From assembly GCF_010365285.1 (NCBI RefSeq), contig NZ_CP048286.1, positions 2,189,001-2,253,000 of the forward strand: a stretch of 64,000 nt of DNA, read 5' to 3'. The position numbers and the translations under genes were made by a program. Each line of letters begins with the position of its first letter. Positions within the stretch are counted from its first letter, which is position 1. This DNA is from Paenibacillus rhizovicinus. GTDB taxonomy: Bacteria > Bacillota > Bacilli > Paenibacillales > Paenibacillaceae. The notes under the pieces were generated by a model. It ran no database searches. It had not been told where the DNA came from and saw only the letters and a list, made by a program, of their open reading frames with translations. This document shows positions 16,802 to 25,987 of this stretch, in pieces.

Positions 16802-16830
16802 ATTCTATACCACCCCAACCAGCTAATCAA
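16802..16830 (-). promoter_or_regulatory. Promoter of the T-box leader and leuA
   Basis: TTGATT and TAGAAT with a 17-bp spacer on the minus strand, giving a start near 16795 and a leader of about 350 nt. The remaining bases up to the gerA-like gene at 16957 hold no other gene that I can see. Confidence 0.6.
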
Positions 16831-16956
16831 GTACATACCAACGTAAAATACAGAAATTTACGAAATCGCGTCTTCCCCCGGCAGCCGTACTTCCAATGCC
16901 CGCAACCTACATAATTATGGGTGGGATTGCCAATGCTAGAGGTCAGGTGATGGAAA

Positions 16957-18285
16957 ATGCTTGTAAAGCGCAGCAAGACGCAGCGAAAACAAATCGTTGA
17001 GCAACTGGGGCATGCATTGGACTTCCACATTCAGCCCATTCAAATATGCGGGATCTCCTTCGAAATGATCGCTTTGACCAGTCTGGTGGACGTGGCGGCA
17101 ACCGCCCGGCGCATGTCGGAAGCCGGACGGGAACACGCGGCGGATTGGGAGGATCTGCTCGGCAATCTTGGCGCGGAAGCGCCGGGCGGGGACCTGGTCC
17201 TGGGCCTTCTCGAAGGCCGAACGCTTATTCTGCAGCCGGAAGGAACGGGAGCGGCCTGGGTGCAATCGGTAGAGCAGCAGCTGTATCGCCCGATCGGCAC
17301 GCCGAATAATCAGAACATTCTCGTCTCCTCGCAAACCGGCTTCATCGAAGACCTGACGACCAATCTCGGGCTGATCCGGAGCGAGCTTCGTTCCCCGGAT
17401 CTGAAGCAGGCGCATGTCGACATCGGCTCCCGCGAGAAGCGAAGAATCATGGTGCTTTCGCTTGCGCACGCGACGAATCCGGCTTTCGCGGCCGATATCG
17501 AGCAGGCGCTGCGCGCGCATGCGCATATCCCGTTCGCTTCTCTTCAGCAAATTTCGGGCTGGCTGTGCAGAAGGCCCAAATGGAATCCCATGCCTTCGTT
17601 CTTCAAGACGGAGTCGCCGCACGAGGTCGCCTTCTTCCTGAAGAAAGGACGAATCGTGCTGCTCGTCGAGGGCTATCCGGAAGCCGTCGTCGTCCCCGTG
17701 GAGCTGCCCGACCTGTTCATCGCGGATACGGACCGCGAGTACACGCCCGCGATCAAGTTCATGGTCGTCGCGTTTCGGATCCTTGGCGTGCTCATCGCCA
17801 TCACCGCGCCCGCGGCTTATGTCGCTCTTATATCGGTGAATCCGGACGTCATGAAGGTCGAGCTCATTTACTCCATCGCGCTGAGCCGGGTCGGCGTTCC
17901 TTACCCCTCCTTGACGGAGGCGCTTATTCTGCTGTTCATCATCGAAATGTTGTTCGAAGCGCTCGTTCGGCTGCCGAAGAGCATCGGCCCCGCGATGACG
18001 ATGGTCGGCGGCATTATACTCGGACAGGCCGTCGTCGAAGCGAATCTGGTCAGCAGCCTGCTGATTATCATCATTGCCGCTTCTACAATCGCCAATTTCA
18101 CTGTCATCGGGTATCATTTTGCGCTCGTGATCCGGTTATGGCGCTATATCATGCTCTTTTTTGCCTCAATATTCGGACCGCTCGGCATCGTGTGCGGATT
18201 CTATCTTCTGATCTCGCTCATCAGCTCGGCTACGCTGATGCGGCAGCCAATGATCCCTTTCAAGCCCATTTCCAAGAAGGAGTGA
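16957..18285 (+). CDS. Spore germination receptor subunit, GerA family
   Basis: 442 aa, somewhat shorter than the usual 480 or so. The soluble N-terminal half (about 1-240) contains the nucleic-acid- or nutrient-sensing-like lobes seen in GerA-type A subunits. The C-terminal half has about four to five membrane segments, including VPYPSLTEALILLFIIEMLFEA and LPKSIGPAMTMVGGIILGQA, both family hallmarks. It sits in the inner membrane of the spore with the B and C subunits and opens germination when a nutrient binds. The B gene follows after 5 bp. The short N-terminus may mean a later true start or a lineage difference. Confidence 0.92.
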   Translation: MLVKRSKTQRKQIVEQLGHALDFHIQPIQICGISFEMIALTSLVDVAATARRMSEAGREHAADWEDLLGNLGAEAPGGDLVLGLLEGRTLILQPEGTGAAWVQSVEQQLYRPIGTPNNQNILVSSQTGFIEDLTTNLGLIRSELRSPDLKQAHVDIGSREKRRIMVLSLAHATNPAFAADIEQALRAHAHIPFASLQQISGWLCRRPKWNPMPSFFKTESPHEVAFFLKKGRIVLLVEGYPEAVVVPVELPDLFIADTDREYTPAIKFMVVAFRILGVLIAITAPAAYVALISVNPDVMKVELIYSIALSRVGVPYPSLTEALILLFIIEMLFEALVRLPKSIGPAMTMVGGIILGQAVVEANLVSSLLIIIIAASTIANFTVIGYHFALVIRLWRYIMLFFASIFGPLGIVCGFYLLISLISSATLMRQPMIPFKPISKKE

Positions 18286-18290
18286 ACAGC

Positions 18291-19361
18291 ATGAGCCGCG
18301 GAATCAGCGTAGCGACCTTCTATCTCGTGCTGCAGTACGGATTGTTCATGTTCGTGTACCCGCAAAGCGTCATTCAGTCCCAGCCTTCCGGCCACTGGTT
18401 CGTCATCATCCTCGGCTGGCTGTTCCAAGGCATTCTGCTGCGTCTGCTTGTCGGAGGCTTACGCGCCGAGAAGACGGATCTTCTTCTGAAATTCCAGCAA
18501 GCGGGCAAATGGTTTCGCTACTGCTTGGTTTGGCCGTTCATCATTAGCAACATACTGGCCATCGGGGTCATCGTCCGAGGACATGCCCAGATTCTAAGCA
18601 TCCTGTATTTGCCTCACACTCCGTTATGGGTGCTGTTTGCGATGCTGCTCGTTACCGCGCTGAGCGTTTCCTACGCCGGGCGCGATTCGCTGCTCCGGCT
18701 ATCGCTGGTCATCGGCAGCTTCGGTCTTCCTCTTGCGTTCTTAAGCTTCCTGTCCGCCGTGAAATACATGAACATACTCATGATTTTCCCGCTCAAGCCG
18801 ACCCTCGACTTCATGGATGAACCGCGAATTCTGCCGGCGATATCCGTCTTCGTCAATGTCTTCGCCCTGATCGGCTTCTTCGGGCCCTATGCCGCATCCG
18901 AGAAGCGGTGGCTGTGGGGCGCCTGGGTCGTTTCACTCTTCTTATTCTTGTCAAACGTTTATCTCCCGATCAGCGCATTCGGCCAAGAGGTCGCGGATGA
19001 TCTTCGTTTCCCGTTAATCCTGCTGTTGGACACGGTTCGGGTAAAATGGTTTTTCTTCGAGCGGATCTCCCTGTTCTACATCATGGCCATCTTGTTCAGC
19101 ACGTTGATCAACATCAGCGGTCTGCTTTGGCTGACAAGGCAGCTTGCCATTAATTCCTCCATCGTTCCGAGACTGATTACGAATCCGGTAACCGTGGGGG
19201 CGCTTGGGATCGTCGTCGCTTTTTACATTCCCAGTCTGGAAGCTTTGGAACAGTTTTTGCGCTCGGGCGGGCCGCTGCGTTTCGGCTTGCTGTTCATCCT
19301 TTCGATAGCCAGCGTCTATTACCGCAATCGGGCGAAGATCGGAGGACAGCCGCGTGCGTAA
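18291..19361 (+). CDS. Spore germination receptor subunit, GerB family permease
   Basis: 356 aa from ATG 18291, with AAGGAG upstream. Much longer frames in the same phase extend back across the A gene but are shadows. It has about ten hydrophobic segments and lacks long loops, as in the GerB branch of amino-acid/polyamine/cation transporters. It is the B subunit of a nutrient germinant receptor and is thought to carry the ligand pocket. The end overlaps the start of the C-subunit gene by eight bases, so translation is probably coupled. Confidence 0.92.
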   Translation: MSRGISVATFYLVLQYGLFMFVYPQSVIQSQPSGHWFVIILGWLFQGILLRLLVGGLRAEKTDLLLKFQQAGKWFRYCLVWPFIISNILAIGVIVRGHAQILSILYLPHTPLWVLFAMLLVTALSVSYAGRDSLLRLSLVIGSFGLPLAFLSFLSAVKYMNILMIFPLKPTLDFMDEPRILPAISVFVNVFALIGFFGPYAASEKRWLWGAWVVSLFLFLSNVYLPISAFGQEVADDLRFPLILLLDTVRVKWFFFERISLFYIMAILFSTLINISGLLWLTRQLAINSSIVPRLITNPVTVGALGIVVAFYIPSLEALEQFLRSGGPLRFGLLFILSIASVYYRNRAKIGGQPRA

Positions 19362-20436
19362 GCGATTACGAATAGGGGTGCGGCTTCTCGCCGTCTGGCT
19401 CGGCTGCGGCCTGATGACGACGGGCTGCTGGGATTATCATGACATTAATCATCGCACCGTCCCGGTCATTATGGGGATTTCCAAGGGGCAGGAGAAAAGG
19501 TATAAAGTCTCGCTGCAAATCCCGATCCCTGCAGAGCGGAAGCTGAACGTCAAAGTCGTCTCCAGGGAAGCCGCGACGGTCAGCGAAGGCATTGACGTCA
19601 TACGGGTCGATGTCGAGAATTACATCGATCTGCTCAGCATACAGCTCATCGTCGTCAGTCAAGGAATCGCCCAAGAAGGTCTGAAGGATGAAATGGCCAA
19701 TGCCATCCGCTCTACGATGTTTTCCCCGAAGACATTGCTTGCGGTAACCAGCGGCGACATGGTGGAATTGTTAAGCAATACGAAGAACGCCATAACGAAC
19801 GACATCACGACCTTCTACAAATTCGCGAACAAACGCGCCGGATGGACGCCCAAAACGGCGAAAACCAGCTTGATGGAATCTTTCGTCTCGACACGATCCT
19901 ATACGCAGGACATCCTGCTTCCGATCATTAAGCCGGGCCGCGAAACGGTGCTCGAATTCGATGGCTCCGCCCTGATGAAGGAAGGGAAAATGATCGGCCG
20001 CCTGAGCGATCAAGAGACGCTGTTCGTGAACGTGGTCACCAACCGCTATTACGGCGCCGACGTCGAGGTGCTGCAGAATGCAAGCCTCACTATCCTGGCC
20101 GCCCATATGAATTGGAGCAGCAGGATGACCGGGAACGGTCCGGAATTGGTCGGCAAGCTTCGATTGCAAACCTCGCTCTCGGAATCGAGGACCGAGAAGT
20201 CCAAGAGCCAGCATGTATCGGATCTCGAAACGCTGTTCTCGAAAAACCTGAAGCAGGTCACGGACAAGCTGATTCAAACCGGCGCCGATCCGATGGGGAT
20301 GGGCAATCATTTCCGAAGCAAAATCCCGTTCGAGAAGCTCGCGAAGTGGCGAAGCGATTATTATCCGGAATTAAAGGTCCGTTATCACGTACAGGTCGAG
20401 ATAGCGAACTTGGGCAGCCTCGTGCAAGCGGAATAA
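19354..20436 (+). CDS. Spore germination lipoprotein, Ger(x)C family
   Basis: 360 aa. The start is GTG 19354 with GGAGG nine bases upstream. The signal peptide ends in TTGCWD, giving the lipidated Cys and the CWD motif typical of GerC proteins, followed by HDINHRTVPVIMGI. It is the outer-face lipoprotein (C subunit) of the receptor formed with the two preceding genes. This completes an A-B-C operon of standard order. No terminator is obvious in the 3 bp before the converging kynB gene. Confidence 0.93.
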   Translation: MRKRLRIGVRLLAVWLGCGLMTTGCWDYHDINHRTVPVIMGISKGQEKRYKVSLQIPIPAERKLNVKVVSREAATVSEGIDVIRVDVENYIDLLSIQLIVVSQGIAQEGLKDEMANAIRSTMFSPKTLLAVTSGDMVELLSNTKNAITNDITTFYKFANKRAGWTPKTAKTSLMESFVSTRSYTQDILLPIIKPGRETVLEFDGSALMKEGKMIGRLSDQETLFVNVVTNRYYGADVEVLQNASLTILAAHMNWSSRMTGNGPELVGKLRLQTSLSESRTEKSKSQHVSDLETLFSKNLKQVTDKLIQTGADPMGMGNHFRSKIPFEKLAKWRSDYYPELKVRYHVQVEIANLGSLVQAE

Positions 20437-20439
20437 CTG

Positions 20440-21066
20440 CTAAACAAGCTGCTTCAATACGGCTCGCACCGGGCTCCCGTCGGCATGAACCAAGGGCAGC
20501 GGAAGGGCGGCAAGCTCATAGTCTCCCGGCGCCACATGATCCAGGACGAGCCCTTCCAGAATATGAATGCCCTGCTCCGCGAGCGCATGATGGGCGGGCA
20601 GCTCCTTGCTGTCGAGGAGATCGACGGATGGTAAATCAAGCCCGATCAGACGCACGCCGCGCGCCGCCAGGTAAGCCGCCGCTTGTGGTTCGACCGGCGG
20701 AATGCGCTGCGGAAACCGCTGCCGGTCCGTCCACGCATCCGTACGGATCAACAAGCGAACGACGCCCTCCAGGTCGAAACCGGCTAGCACGTCGATTCCG
20801 ATGGAGGCCGCGTCCGGCAAATGCACGACGCGCGCCTTACCCATATAGATGTCAAGGTCCAACTCGGATACCTTCTTGCCCGCTGAATCGAAATGAAACG
20901 GAGCGTCGACGTGCGTGCCGGTGTGAATGCTCATCGTTACGCGGCCGACATTGACGGACCCGCTCTCCGCTTTGCCCCAAGCCACTTCGTAAACGAACGG
21001 CGTATCTCCCGGCCAGACGGCCGTCCGCTCGTCGAGCGGCTGCGAGATATCGATCCATGTGCGCAT
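20440..21066 (-). CDS. kynB: Kynurenine formamidase (cyclase family)
   Basis: 208 aa. The metal-binding signature HTGTHVDAPFHF is at residues 48-59 (His48, His52, Asp54, His58), and the matching downstream pair is HALAEQGIHILEGL. The family hydrolyses N-formylkynurenine to kynurenine and formate. The gene lies 56 bp downstream of tryptophan 2,3-dioxygenase, so the two carry out consecutive steps. Its stop codon is only 3 bp from the converging gerC-like gene. Confidence 0.92.
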   Translation of the reverse strand: MRTWIDISQPLDERTAVWPGDTPFVYEVAWGKAESGSVNVGRVTMSIHTGTHVDAPFHFDSAGKKVSELDLDIYMGKARVVHLPDAASIGIDVLAGFDLEGVVRLLIRTDAWTDRQRFPQRIPPVEPQAAAYLAARGVRLIGLDLPSVDLLDSKELPAHHALAEQGIHILEGLVLDHVAPGDYELAALPLPLVHADGSPVRAVLKQLV

Positions 21067-21122
21067 CGCGGCCTGCCTCCCTGTTAATCGCTATCTATTT
21101 GCGCCGTCATTGGCGAATCCGG

Positions 21123-21938
21123 CTATAACTTCGTTCTCAGACTCCAAAGTTCGGGGAAGAACTGCTGATCCAGCACCCTTTTCAAATACGTCACGCCGGA
21201 CGACCCGCCCGTCCCCTGCTTATGGCCGATGATCCGTTCCACCGTCGTCATATGATTGAACCGCCAAATTTGCTGTTGGCTGCCGATATCGACAAGCTTC
21301 TCTGCCAGTTCATACAGGTCCCAGTACTGGTCCACGTCGCGGTACACCGTCAGCCACGCATCTTCCACGCTCGCGTTCGGCTCATAGTCGAGCGACCAAT
21401 CGCGGTTCAGCGCCGCTGGATCGACGGGCAGTCCGCGCGTCGCCAATGCGCCGATTGCCGCGTCGTACAGGCTCGGCGCCCGAAGCGCCTCCTGCATCTG
21501 CGCGTACAGCTCCGTCTTGTGCCGGAAGACCGCCAGCATACGGGCGTTCTTATTGCCGAGCGCAAATTCGATCAGCCTGTTCTGATGGGACTGAAAGCCG
21601 GAGGACTGCCCCAATGAATGGCGAAAACCCATGTATTCGGCAGGCGTCAGCGTCGAGAGGATGCTCCACGATTGCGTCAGCTGCTGTTGTATGCGCGATA
21701 CGCGCGACAGCATTTTGAACGACGGCTCGAGATCGCCGCCTCGGATGCTCTCGGCGGCGGCATACAGCTCGTGAAGGATCAGCTTCATCCACAGCTCGCT
21801 TGCTTGATGAATAATGAGAAACAGCATTTCGTCGTGGTGACCGGAGAGCCGATGCTGCGCGGACAGAATGTCGTCCAAATGCAGATAGTCCCCGTAAGAC
21901 ATCGCGTCGCTGAAATCGGTCCGGATGTTGTTGTCCAT
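21123..21938 (-). CDS. kynA: Tryptophan 2,3-dioxygenase
   Basis: About 271 aa if translation begins at ATG 21938 (GAGAGGGG about nine bases upstream). ATG 21944, and ATGs about 85 bases further upstream, are alternatives. The enzyme opens the indole ring of L-tryptophan with O2 to give N-formylkynurenine, using heme. The family motifs are clear: [18 protein letters not shown] (distal-side His) and [18 protein letters not shown] (heme-ligand His and the GTGG loop). kynB is encoded next. No kynU was found in the window, so the pathway continues elsewhere or stops at kynurenine. Confidence 0.93.
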   Translation of the reverse strand: MDNNIRTDFSDAMSYGDYLHLDDILSAQHRLSGHHDEMLFLIIHQASELWMKLILHELYAAAESIRGGDLEPSFKMLSRVSRIQQQLTQSWSILSTLTPAEYMGFRHSLGQSSGFQSHQNRLIEFALGNKNARMLAVFRHKTELYAQMQEALRAPSLYDAAIGALATRGLPVDPAALNRDWSLDYEPNASVEDAWLTVYRDVDQYWDLYELAEKLVDIGSQQQIWRFNHMTTVERIIGHKQGTGGSSGVTYLKRVLDQQFFPELWSLRTKL

Positions 21939-22094
21939 GGGCATGCCCCTCTCGCCGTAGAAAATTCCCGTCTGCTCTAGCTTATGCCGCGAGGCCGCGA
22001 GTTCGACTTGGCGTTCGTTATTGTACATTGCCACGCCACGCAAAACATGGCATGCTCAAGTTGATGCAACGACTATGCTATTTATGGGGAGGTC

Positions 22095-23075
22095 ATGGGA
22101 GAAATGCGATATCAGTTCATACCGGGTACGGACTTGAACGCTTCCGTCATCTGCATGGGGACGGGCGGCTGCGGGGGAGGCATGTCCCGCGAGGATGCGT
22201 TCCGGCTGTTTGATCTTTATTTGGAGCTGGGCGGCAATTTCATCGATACGGCGCATTCCTACGATAACTGGCTTGGCATGGGAAGAAGCTTGACCGAAAC
22301 CCGGCTCGGCGAGTGGATGAAGGAACGGGGCAACCGCGAGAAGCTTGTTTTCGCCACCAAGGGCGGGCATCCCGAAGAGGAAACGCCGCACCAAGCCAGA
22401 CTCGGACGAGACGTCCTTCATCAAGAGATCGATGAAAGCCTGCAGCTGCTGGGCACCGACTATATCGACCTGTACTGGCTGCATCGCGATGAGCCGAGCA
22501 GGCCTGTCGAAGAAATCATGGAAACGCTCCACAGCCAGGTGCTTGCCGGCAAAATCCGTCATATCGGCTGCTCGCACTGGACCGTGGAGCGGATCAAGAA
22601 AGCGCAGGCCTATGCGGCTGCCAATGGACTGACCCCGTTCGTGGCCAATCAGCCGTATTGGAATCTCGCCGGCTATTATACCGGCTCGGAGACGGATGAC
22701 TTGGAAGCAGACCGGCGCTACTATGCGGAAACCGGCATGGCCGTCATCCCCTTCTCCTCGCAGGCGAACGGCTTCTTCAGCGGCCGGTATGCGCGCGGAC
22801 AAGCAGCGGGTGCGCAAGGAAGCTCGGCCCACGTGGAACGGACCTTCTTTAACGATCGCTGCTTCGATCTCTTGGATCGCGTCCAGCAGCTGGCAAGCGA
22901 GCTCGGAACGACCGGCACCGTCATTGCGCTCGCGTATTTGACGTCGCAGCCGTTCCTTGTCTTCCCGATTATCGGATCGAAGACGCCGGAATACATGCGC
23001 GACAGCTGCACGGCCGGGGATCTGCTGCTGACGCCGGAACAGCTTCGGTTCCTGGAGACGGGTTCTTCCCACTAA
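22095..23075 (+). CDS. Aldo/keto reductase
   Basis: 326 aa, the family's normal size. The NADPH-dependent (beta/alpha)8 barrel shows the catalytic tetrad: Asp and Tyr in FIDTAHSYDNWLG, Lys in VFATKGG, and His in YWLHRDEP. Late motifs that hold the cofactor are FSSQANGFFSGRY and PIIGSKTPEYM. Substrates are probably sugar or other carbonyl compounds. The gene is monocistronic, divergent from kynA, and followed by a terminator. The start ATG 22095 has GGGGAGG upstream. Confidence 0.93.
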   Translation: MGEMRYQFIPGTDLNASVICMGTGGCGGGMSREDAFRLFDLYLELGGNFIDTAHSYDNWLGMGRSLTETRLGEWMKERGNREKLVFATKGGHPEEETPHQARLGRDVLHQEIDESLQLLGTDYIDLYWLHRDEPSRPVEEIMETLHSQVLAGKIRHIGCSHWTVERIKKAQAYAAANGLTPFVANQPYWNLAGYYTGSETDDLEADRRYYAETGMAVIPFSSQANGFFSGRYARGQAAGAQGSSAHVERTFFNDRCFDLLDRVQQLASELGTTGTVIALAYLTSQPFLVFPIIGSKTPEYMRDSCTAGDLLLTPEQLRFLETGSSH

Positions 23076-23093
23076 TCCTTGGAACAAAATAAC

Positions 23094-23118
23094 CCCCGCC
23101 GGCACATCGCCGGCGGGG
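23094..23118 (+). terminator. Terminator of the aldo/keto reductase gene
   Basis: Perfect 10-bp stem CCCCGCCGGC / GCCGGCGGGG with a 5-nt loop, followed by TCTTT, 19 bp past the stop codon. It may also serve the converging GH88 gene on the other strand. Confidence 0.85.
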
Positions 23119-23154
23119 TCTTTGCTCGTATTACGCGTTCAATAAAGTCCAGCC

Positions 23155-24285
23155 TCAGCGCTCGTACCAATAGCCCGGAACACCGCTATTCAGCCGCATC
23201 AACGCTTCAAGGAAGAAATAATCGCCCCAAATGACGAAATCATCGGGCGATGCGCCGCCTCTCACCGAATACGACCCATGACGCAGGAAGCCTTCTTCGG
23301 TCTCGCTCCCCGCCGTAAAATAATGCTCGATCAAGCTGCCCATCGACCGTTGCGCAGCCGCAAGCAATACTTCCCGCTCCGGATCGTCGCCGGATAAATG
23401 ACCGACAATCTCCAGCAGGCCGCAAGCGGTAATCGCGGATGCCGAACTGTCCCGCGGCGTGCCGCCCGTCTGCGGGGCGTCGAAATCCCAGTACGCCACA
23501 TGATCCTCCGGCAGATGCGCGATGAAATAACGCGCCAGCCGTTTGGACGTTTCCAGAAACGCCGGCTCCTGGAAGTAACGGTAAGCAAGCGCGAAGCCGT
23601 AGATGCCCCAAGCTTGGCCGCGCGTCCAAGTAGAGCCGTCTTGAAACCCTTGATGGGTGCCGCCGCGAATGGCATGGCCCGTGTCTGGATCGAAATAAAA
23701 CGTATGGTAGGAAGAATCGTCCCCGCGCACGAGGAAACGCCGGCTTTTCTCGGCATGCATGCGCGCCGCCGCCGCATAATCCGGATTGCCCGTCTGCTCC
23801 GTCGCCCAATACAGGAGCGGGAGGTTCATTAAACAATCGATGATGATGCGTCCGCCGTTCTCCGGATCGCCCTCCGCTCCCCAGGCCTGAATCAATTGCG
23901 AACCTGACCGCCACCGCTTCATCAGCACGTCTGCGGCCTGCAGCGCCAATGCTTTGGCCGCTTCGTCGCCCTCGATGATCCACTGTGCTTTGGCGGATAG
24001 CGAGTACAGAAACCCGATATCGTGATGGTCCAGCTGCTTGTCCTGTTCCAATCGTTCTCGGAAGGAAGCCACGCTTTGGACGGCAGCCTCGCGGAATGCC
24101 TCGTCGTTCGTGTATTCATAGCTCAACCATAAGATGCCCGACCAAAATCCTTCCGTCCAGCTCGTATGGTCCAACAGCTCGTATTTGCCGTCGCCGTTGC
24201 TGACATGCGGGAATCGCGTCTTGAAGCGGCTCAAATTCGCGATCGTCGTGCGAAGCGTCTGTTCGATTGCAGTTGTCCAATTCAT
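23155..24285 (-). CDS. Unsaturated glucuronyl/galacturonyl hydrolase, GH88
   Basis: 376 aa from ATG 24285 (TAGGAGG upstream); longer in-frame starts would cross the divergent promoter region. The (alpha/alpha)6 barrel family removes 4,5-unsaturated uronic acids from the ends of oligosaccharides made by polysaccharide lyases. The two catalytic-type aspartates are in QLDHHDIGFLYS and IIIDCLMNLPLLYWA. Further family blocks are HQGFQDGSTWTRGQAWGIYG and DSSASAITACGLLEI. No signal peptide, so it acts in the cytoplasm on imported disaccharides. It is divergent from an AraC regulator. Confidence 0.93.
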   Translation of the reverse strand: MNWTTAIEQTLRTTIANLSRFKTRFPHVSNGDGKYELLDHTSWTEGFWSGILWLSYEYTNDEAFREAAVQSVASFRERLEQDKQLDHHDIGFLYSLSAKAQWIIEGDEAAKALALQAADVLMKRWRSGSQLIQAWGAEGDPENGGRIIIDCLMNLPLLYWATEQTGNPDYAAAARMHAEKSRRFLVRGDDSSYHTFYFDPDTGHAIRGGTHQGFQDGSTWTRGQAWGIYGFALAYRYFQEPAFLETSKRLARYFIAHLPEDHVAYWDFDAPQTGGTPRDSSASAITACGLLEIVGHLSGDDPEREVLLAAAQRSMGSLIEHYFTAGSETEEGFLRHGSYSVRGGASPDDFVIWGDYFFLEALMRLNSGVPGYWYER

Positions 24286-24408
24286 GAATGGGCGATGCCT
24301 CCTAGTGGATCGAGCTATTTTGCTTTCTTCCTCCAGTATAGGTGCGATCCATCCTAGATTTGTTGTGCTATTATAGAGGTAAATTGCGAATATGAGGGTA
24401 ATCACACG

Positions 24409-25275
24409 ATGGCATACGTTGTTCCGATCGCCTACGAATTCGGCTCCTTTATCTTTAATCACAAGCGAAAGTCAGATCAATCCCGCTATTACCATGCGCA
24501 TCCGGGCATTGAACTGCTGTATATCTACGAAGGCGAGGGAGAGGTCATGCTGGACGGCAGCCATTACCCGATCGGCCAAGGAACCCTGCTCTGGTTGCAG
24601 CCCTATCAGCTTCATCTAGTCGATGTGCCTTTCAACGCCGATATCGCCTACGTGCGCACCAATCTCACCTTTGATCCGCATGTGTTAGCCGCTTATTTGG
24701 CGCCTTTCCCCGGATTGCTGCGATTCTACGAACACATTTGGAAGGGCAATTTGTCAAAGCAAATCTTCACGCTGCAAGCGGAAAACCCGTTAGTCGGGCT
24801 ATTGGAAGAATTTCAGCTCGTCCTCCATGAACCGCCCGAAGAACGCGAGGAAAGCTTCGGTCTCACGATGCTGAAGCTGCTTCGCCTGCTGCAGCGATCC
24901 GTGTTCAAGGAGAGCCTCTCCCAGTCTCAGACGCAGTCGGGCCCGCGGGCATTGAAGCATGTGGAAACCATTATGGAATGGGTGGAGCAGCATTACCGCC
25001 GGCCCTTCCGCTTGGACGAAATCGCCGAGGCGTTGTTCTTATCCCCCTATCACTTGTCCCACTTGTTCAAAGCCTCGACGGGCATGACGTTATCGGACCA
25101 TATTCGGCTTCGCCGGGTCAGAGAAGCTTGTTCGCTGCTCGCCAACACGTCCAAGCCGATTCAAGAAATCGCAGCGGAAGTCGGCGGATTGAGCTCGTCT
25201 TACTTCTGCCAGATGTTCAAGCGGCATAAGGGCGTTACGCCGGAGGAATACCGCAAGACCGTTCGCAAAGCGTAG
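24409..25275 (+). CDS. AraC family transcriptional regulator
   Basis: 288 aa. The N-terminal cupin-like ligand domain (YYHAHPGIELLYIYEGEGEV) is followed by a C-terminal pair of helix-turn-helices (PFRLDEIAEALFLSPYHLSH and PIQEIAAEVGGLSSSYFCQM), ending in the usual FKRHKGVTPEEYRK. It probably activates the divergent GH88 gene, with which it shares a 123-bp intergenic region, on sensing a unsaturated or uronic oligosaccharide. A terminator follows directly. Confidence 0.93.
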   Translation: MAYVVPIAYEFGSFIFNHKRKSDQSRYYHAHPGIELLYIYEGEGEVMLDGSHYPIGQGTLLWLQPYQLHLVDVPFNADIAYVRTNLTFDPHVLAAYLAPFPGLLRFYEHIWKGNLSKQIFTLQAENPLVGLLEEFQLVLHEPPEEREESFGLTMLKLLRLLQRSVFKESLSQSQTQSGPRALKHVETIMEWVEQHYRRPFRLDEIAEALFLSPYHLSHLFKASTGMTLSDHIRLRRVREACSLLANTSKPIQEIAAEVGGLSSSYFCQMFKRHKGVTPEEYRKTVRKA

Positions 25276-25277
25276 AG

Positions 25278-25310
25278 AAAAGGCGTCATCGTTATCCGAT
25301 GACGCCTTTT
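25278..25310. terminator. Bidirectional terminator between araC-like gene and thuA-like gene
   Basis: Perfect 14-bp stem AAAAGGCGTCATCG / CGATGACGCCTTTT with a 5-nt loop. A/T runs on both sides let it serve the converging operons. Confidence 0.9.
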
Positions 25311-25318
25311 CCGCCGGG

Positions 25319-25972
25319 CTACGTCTGCCGCAGCGCCCATAGTCCCGCTTGCTTGATCAATCGACGATAAGCCGGGTTCAGGAAGGACGGGTTATGATGA
25401 CCCGGCATCAGATAGACGACGCGCCCGAGGCCGAACGCGTGCGCCCACGCCGCAGGCCATCTCGCTCCTTCATGTTCGTATTCCATTAGAATCGTCGTCT
25501 CGCCGATCGGGTCCATCTGGAAACGATACGGCTCCTCGTCGATCGTGAAGGGCTCGATGCCTTGCATGATCTCATGCTCGGCCGCTCCTTCGGCAGGATG
25601 AAACGGCAGCGACGTGTATTCGGGATGGCCGGTGAAGCGAGCCCCGATCAGCTGCGCGAGCTCCGGATCGGCTTGCAGCGAGATCCCGTTGTGCATGACG
25701 AGCAGTCCCCCGCCGCCGCTGACGTAGCCAAGCAGTCCTGCGACCTCTTCCCGCGCTTTCTTGCTTCTCCACGCATCGGAATAAGAGACGACAAGGTCGA
25801 AAGGCGCCAGTTCGGAACCGCGCAGGCAGCCGTAATCTTCCGTCACGGTCCATGCCAGTTCCTCCTCTCCGAAGATCGTCCGTATCTCTTCCATCGCCGC
25901 TTGCAAAGGATGGTAACGCGGCGCGGTCAAATCTCCCAATAGCAATGCGCTGCTGGATTCCTTCACGCTCAT
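25319..25972 (-). CDS. ThuA domain protein
   Basis: 217 aa. Recognised by the class I glutamine-amidotransferase-like core of ThuA proteins: FDLVVSYSDAWRS, GYVSGGGGLLVMHNG, GHPEYTSLPFHP and GRVVYLMPGHHNPSFLNPAYRRLIKQAGLWA. ThuA-like proteins are linked to use of trehalose and related disaccharides, but their chemistry is poorly defined. It follows the SDR gene after 15 bp and ends at the shared terminator. It probably modifies a sugar or keto-sugar made by the neighbours. Confidence 0.88.
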   Translation of the reverse strand: MSVKESSSALLLGDLTAPRYHPLQAAMEEIRTIFGEEELAWTVTEDYGCLRGSELAPFDLVVSYSDAWRSKKAREEVAGLLGYVSGGGGLLVMHNGISLQADPELAQLIGARFTGHPEYTSLPFHPAEGAAEHEIMQGIEPFTIDEEPYRFQMDPIGETTILMEYEHEGARWPAAWAHAFGLGRVVYLMPGHHNPSFLNPAYRRLIKQAGLWALRQT

Positions 25973-25987
25973 GCCAGCTTCCCCCTT

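Noticed and set aside
17565-18290. N-terminal extension of the GerB gene
   Set aside because: It overlaps the gerA-like gene in another frame; the ATG at 18291 has AAGGAG and starts a typical GerB protein.
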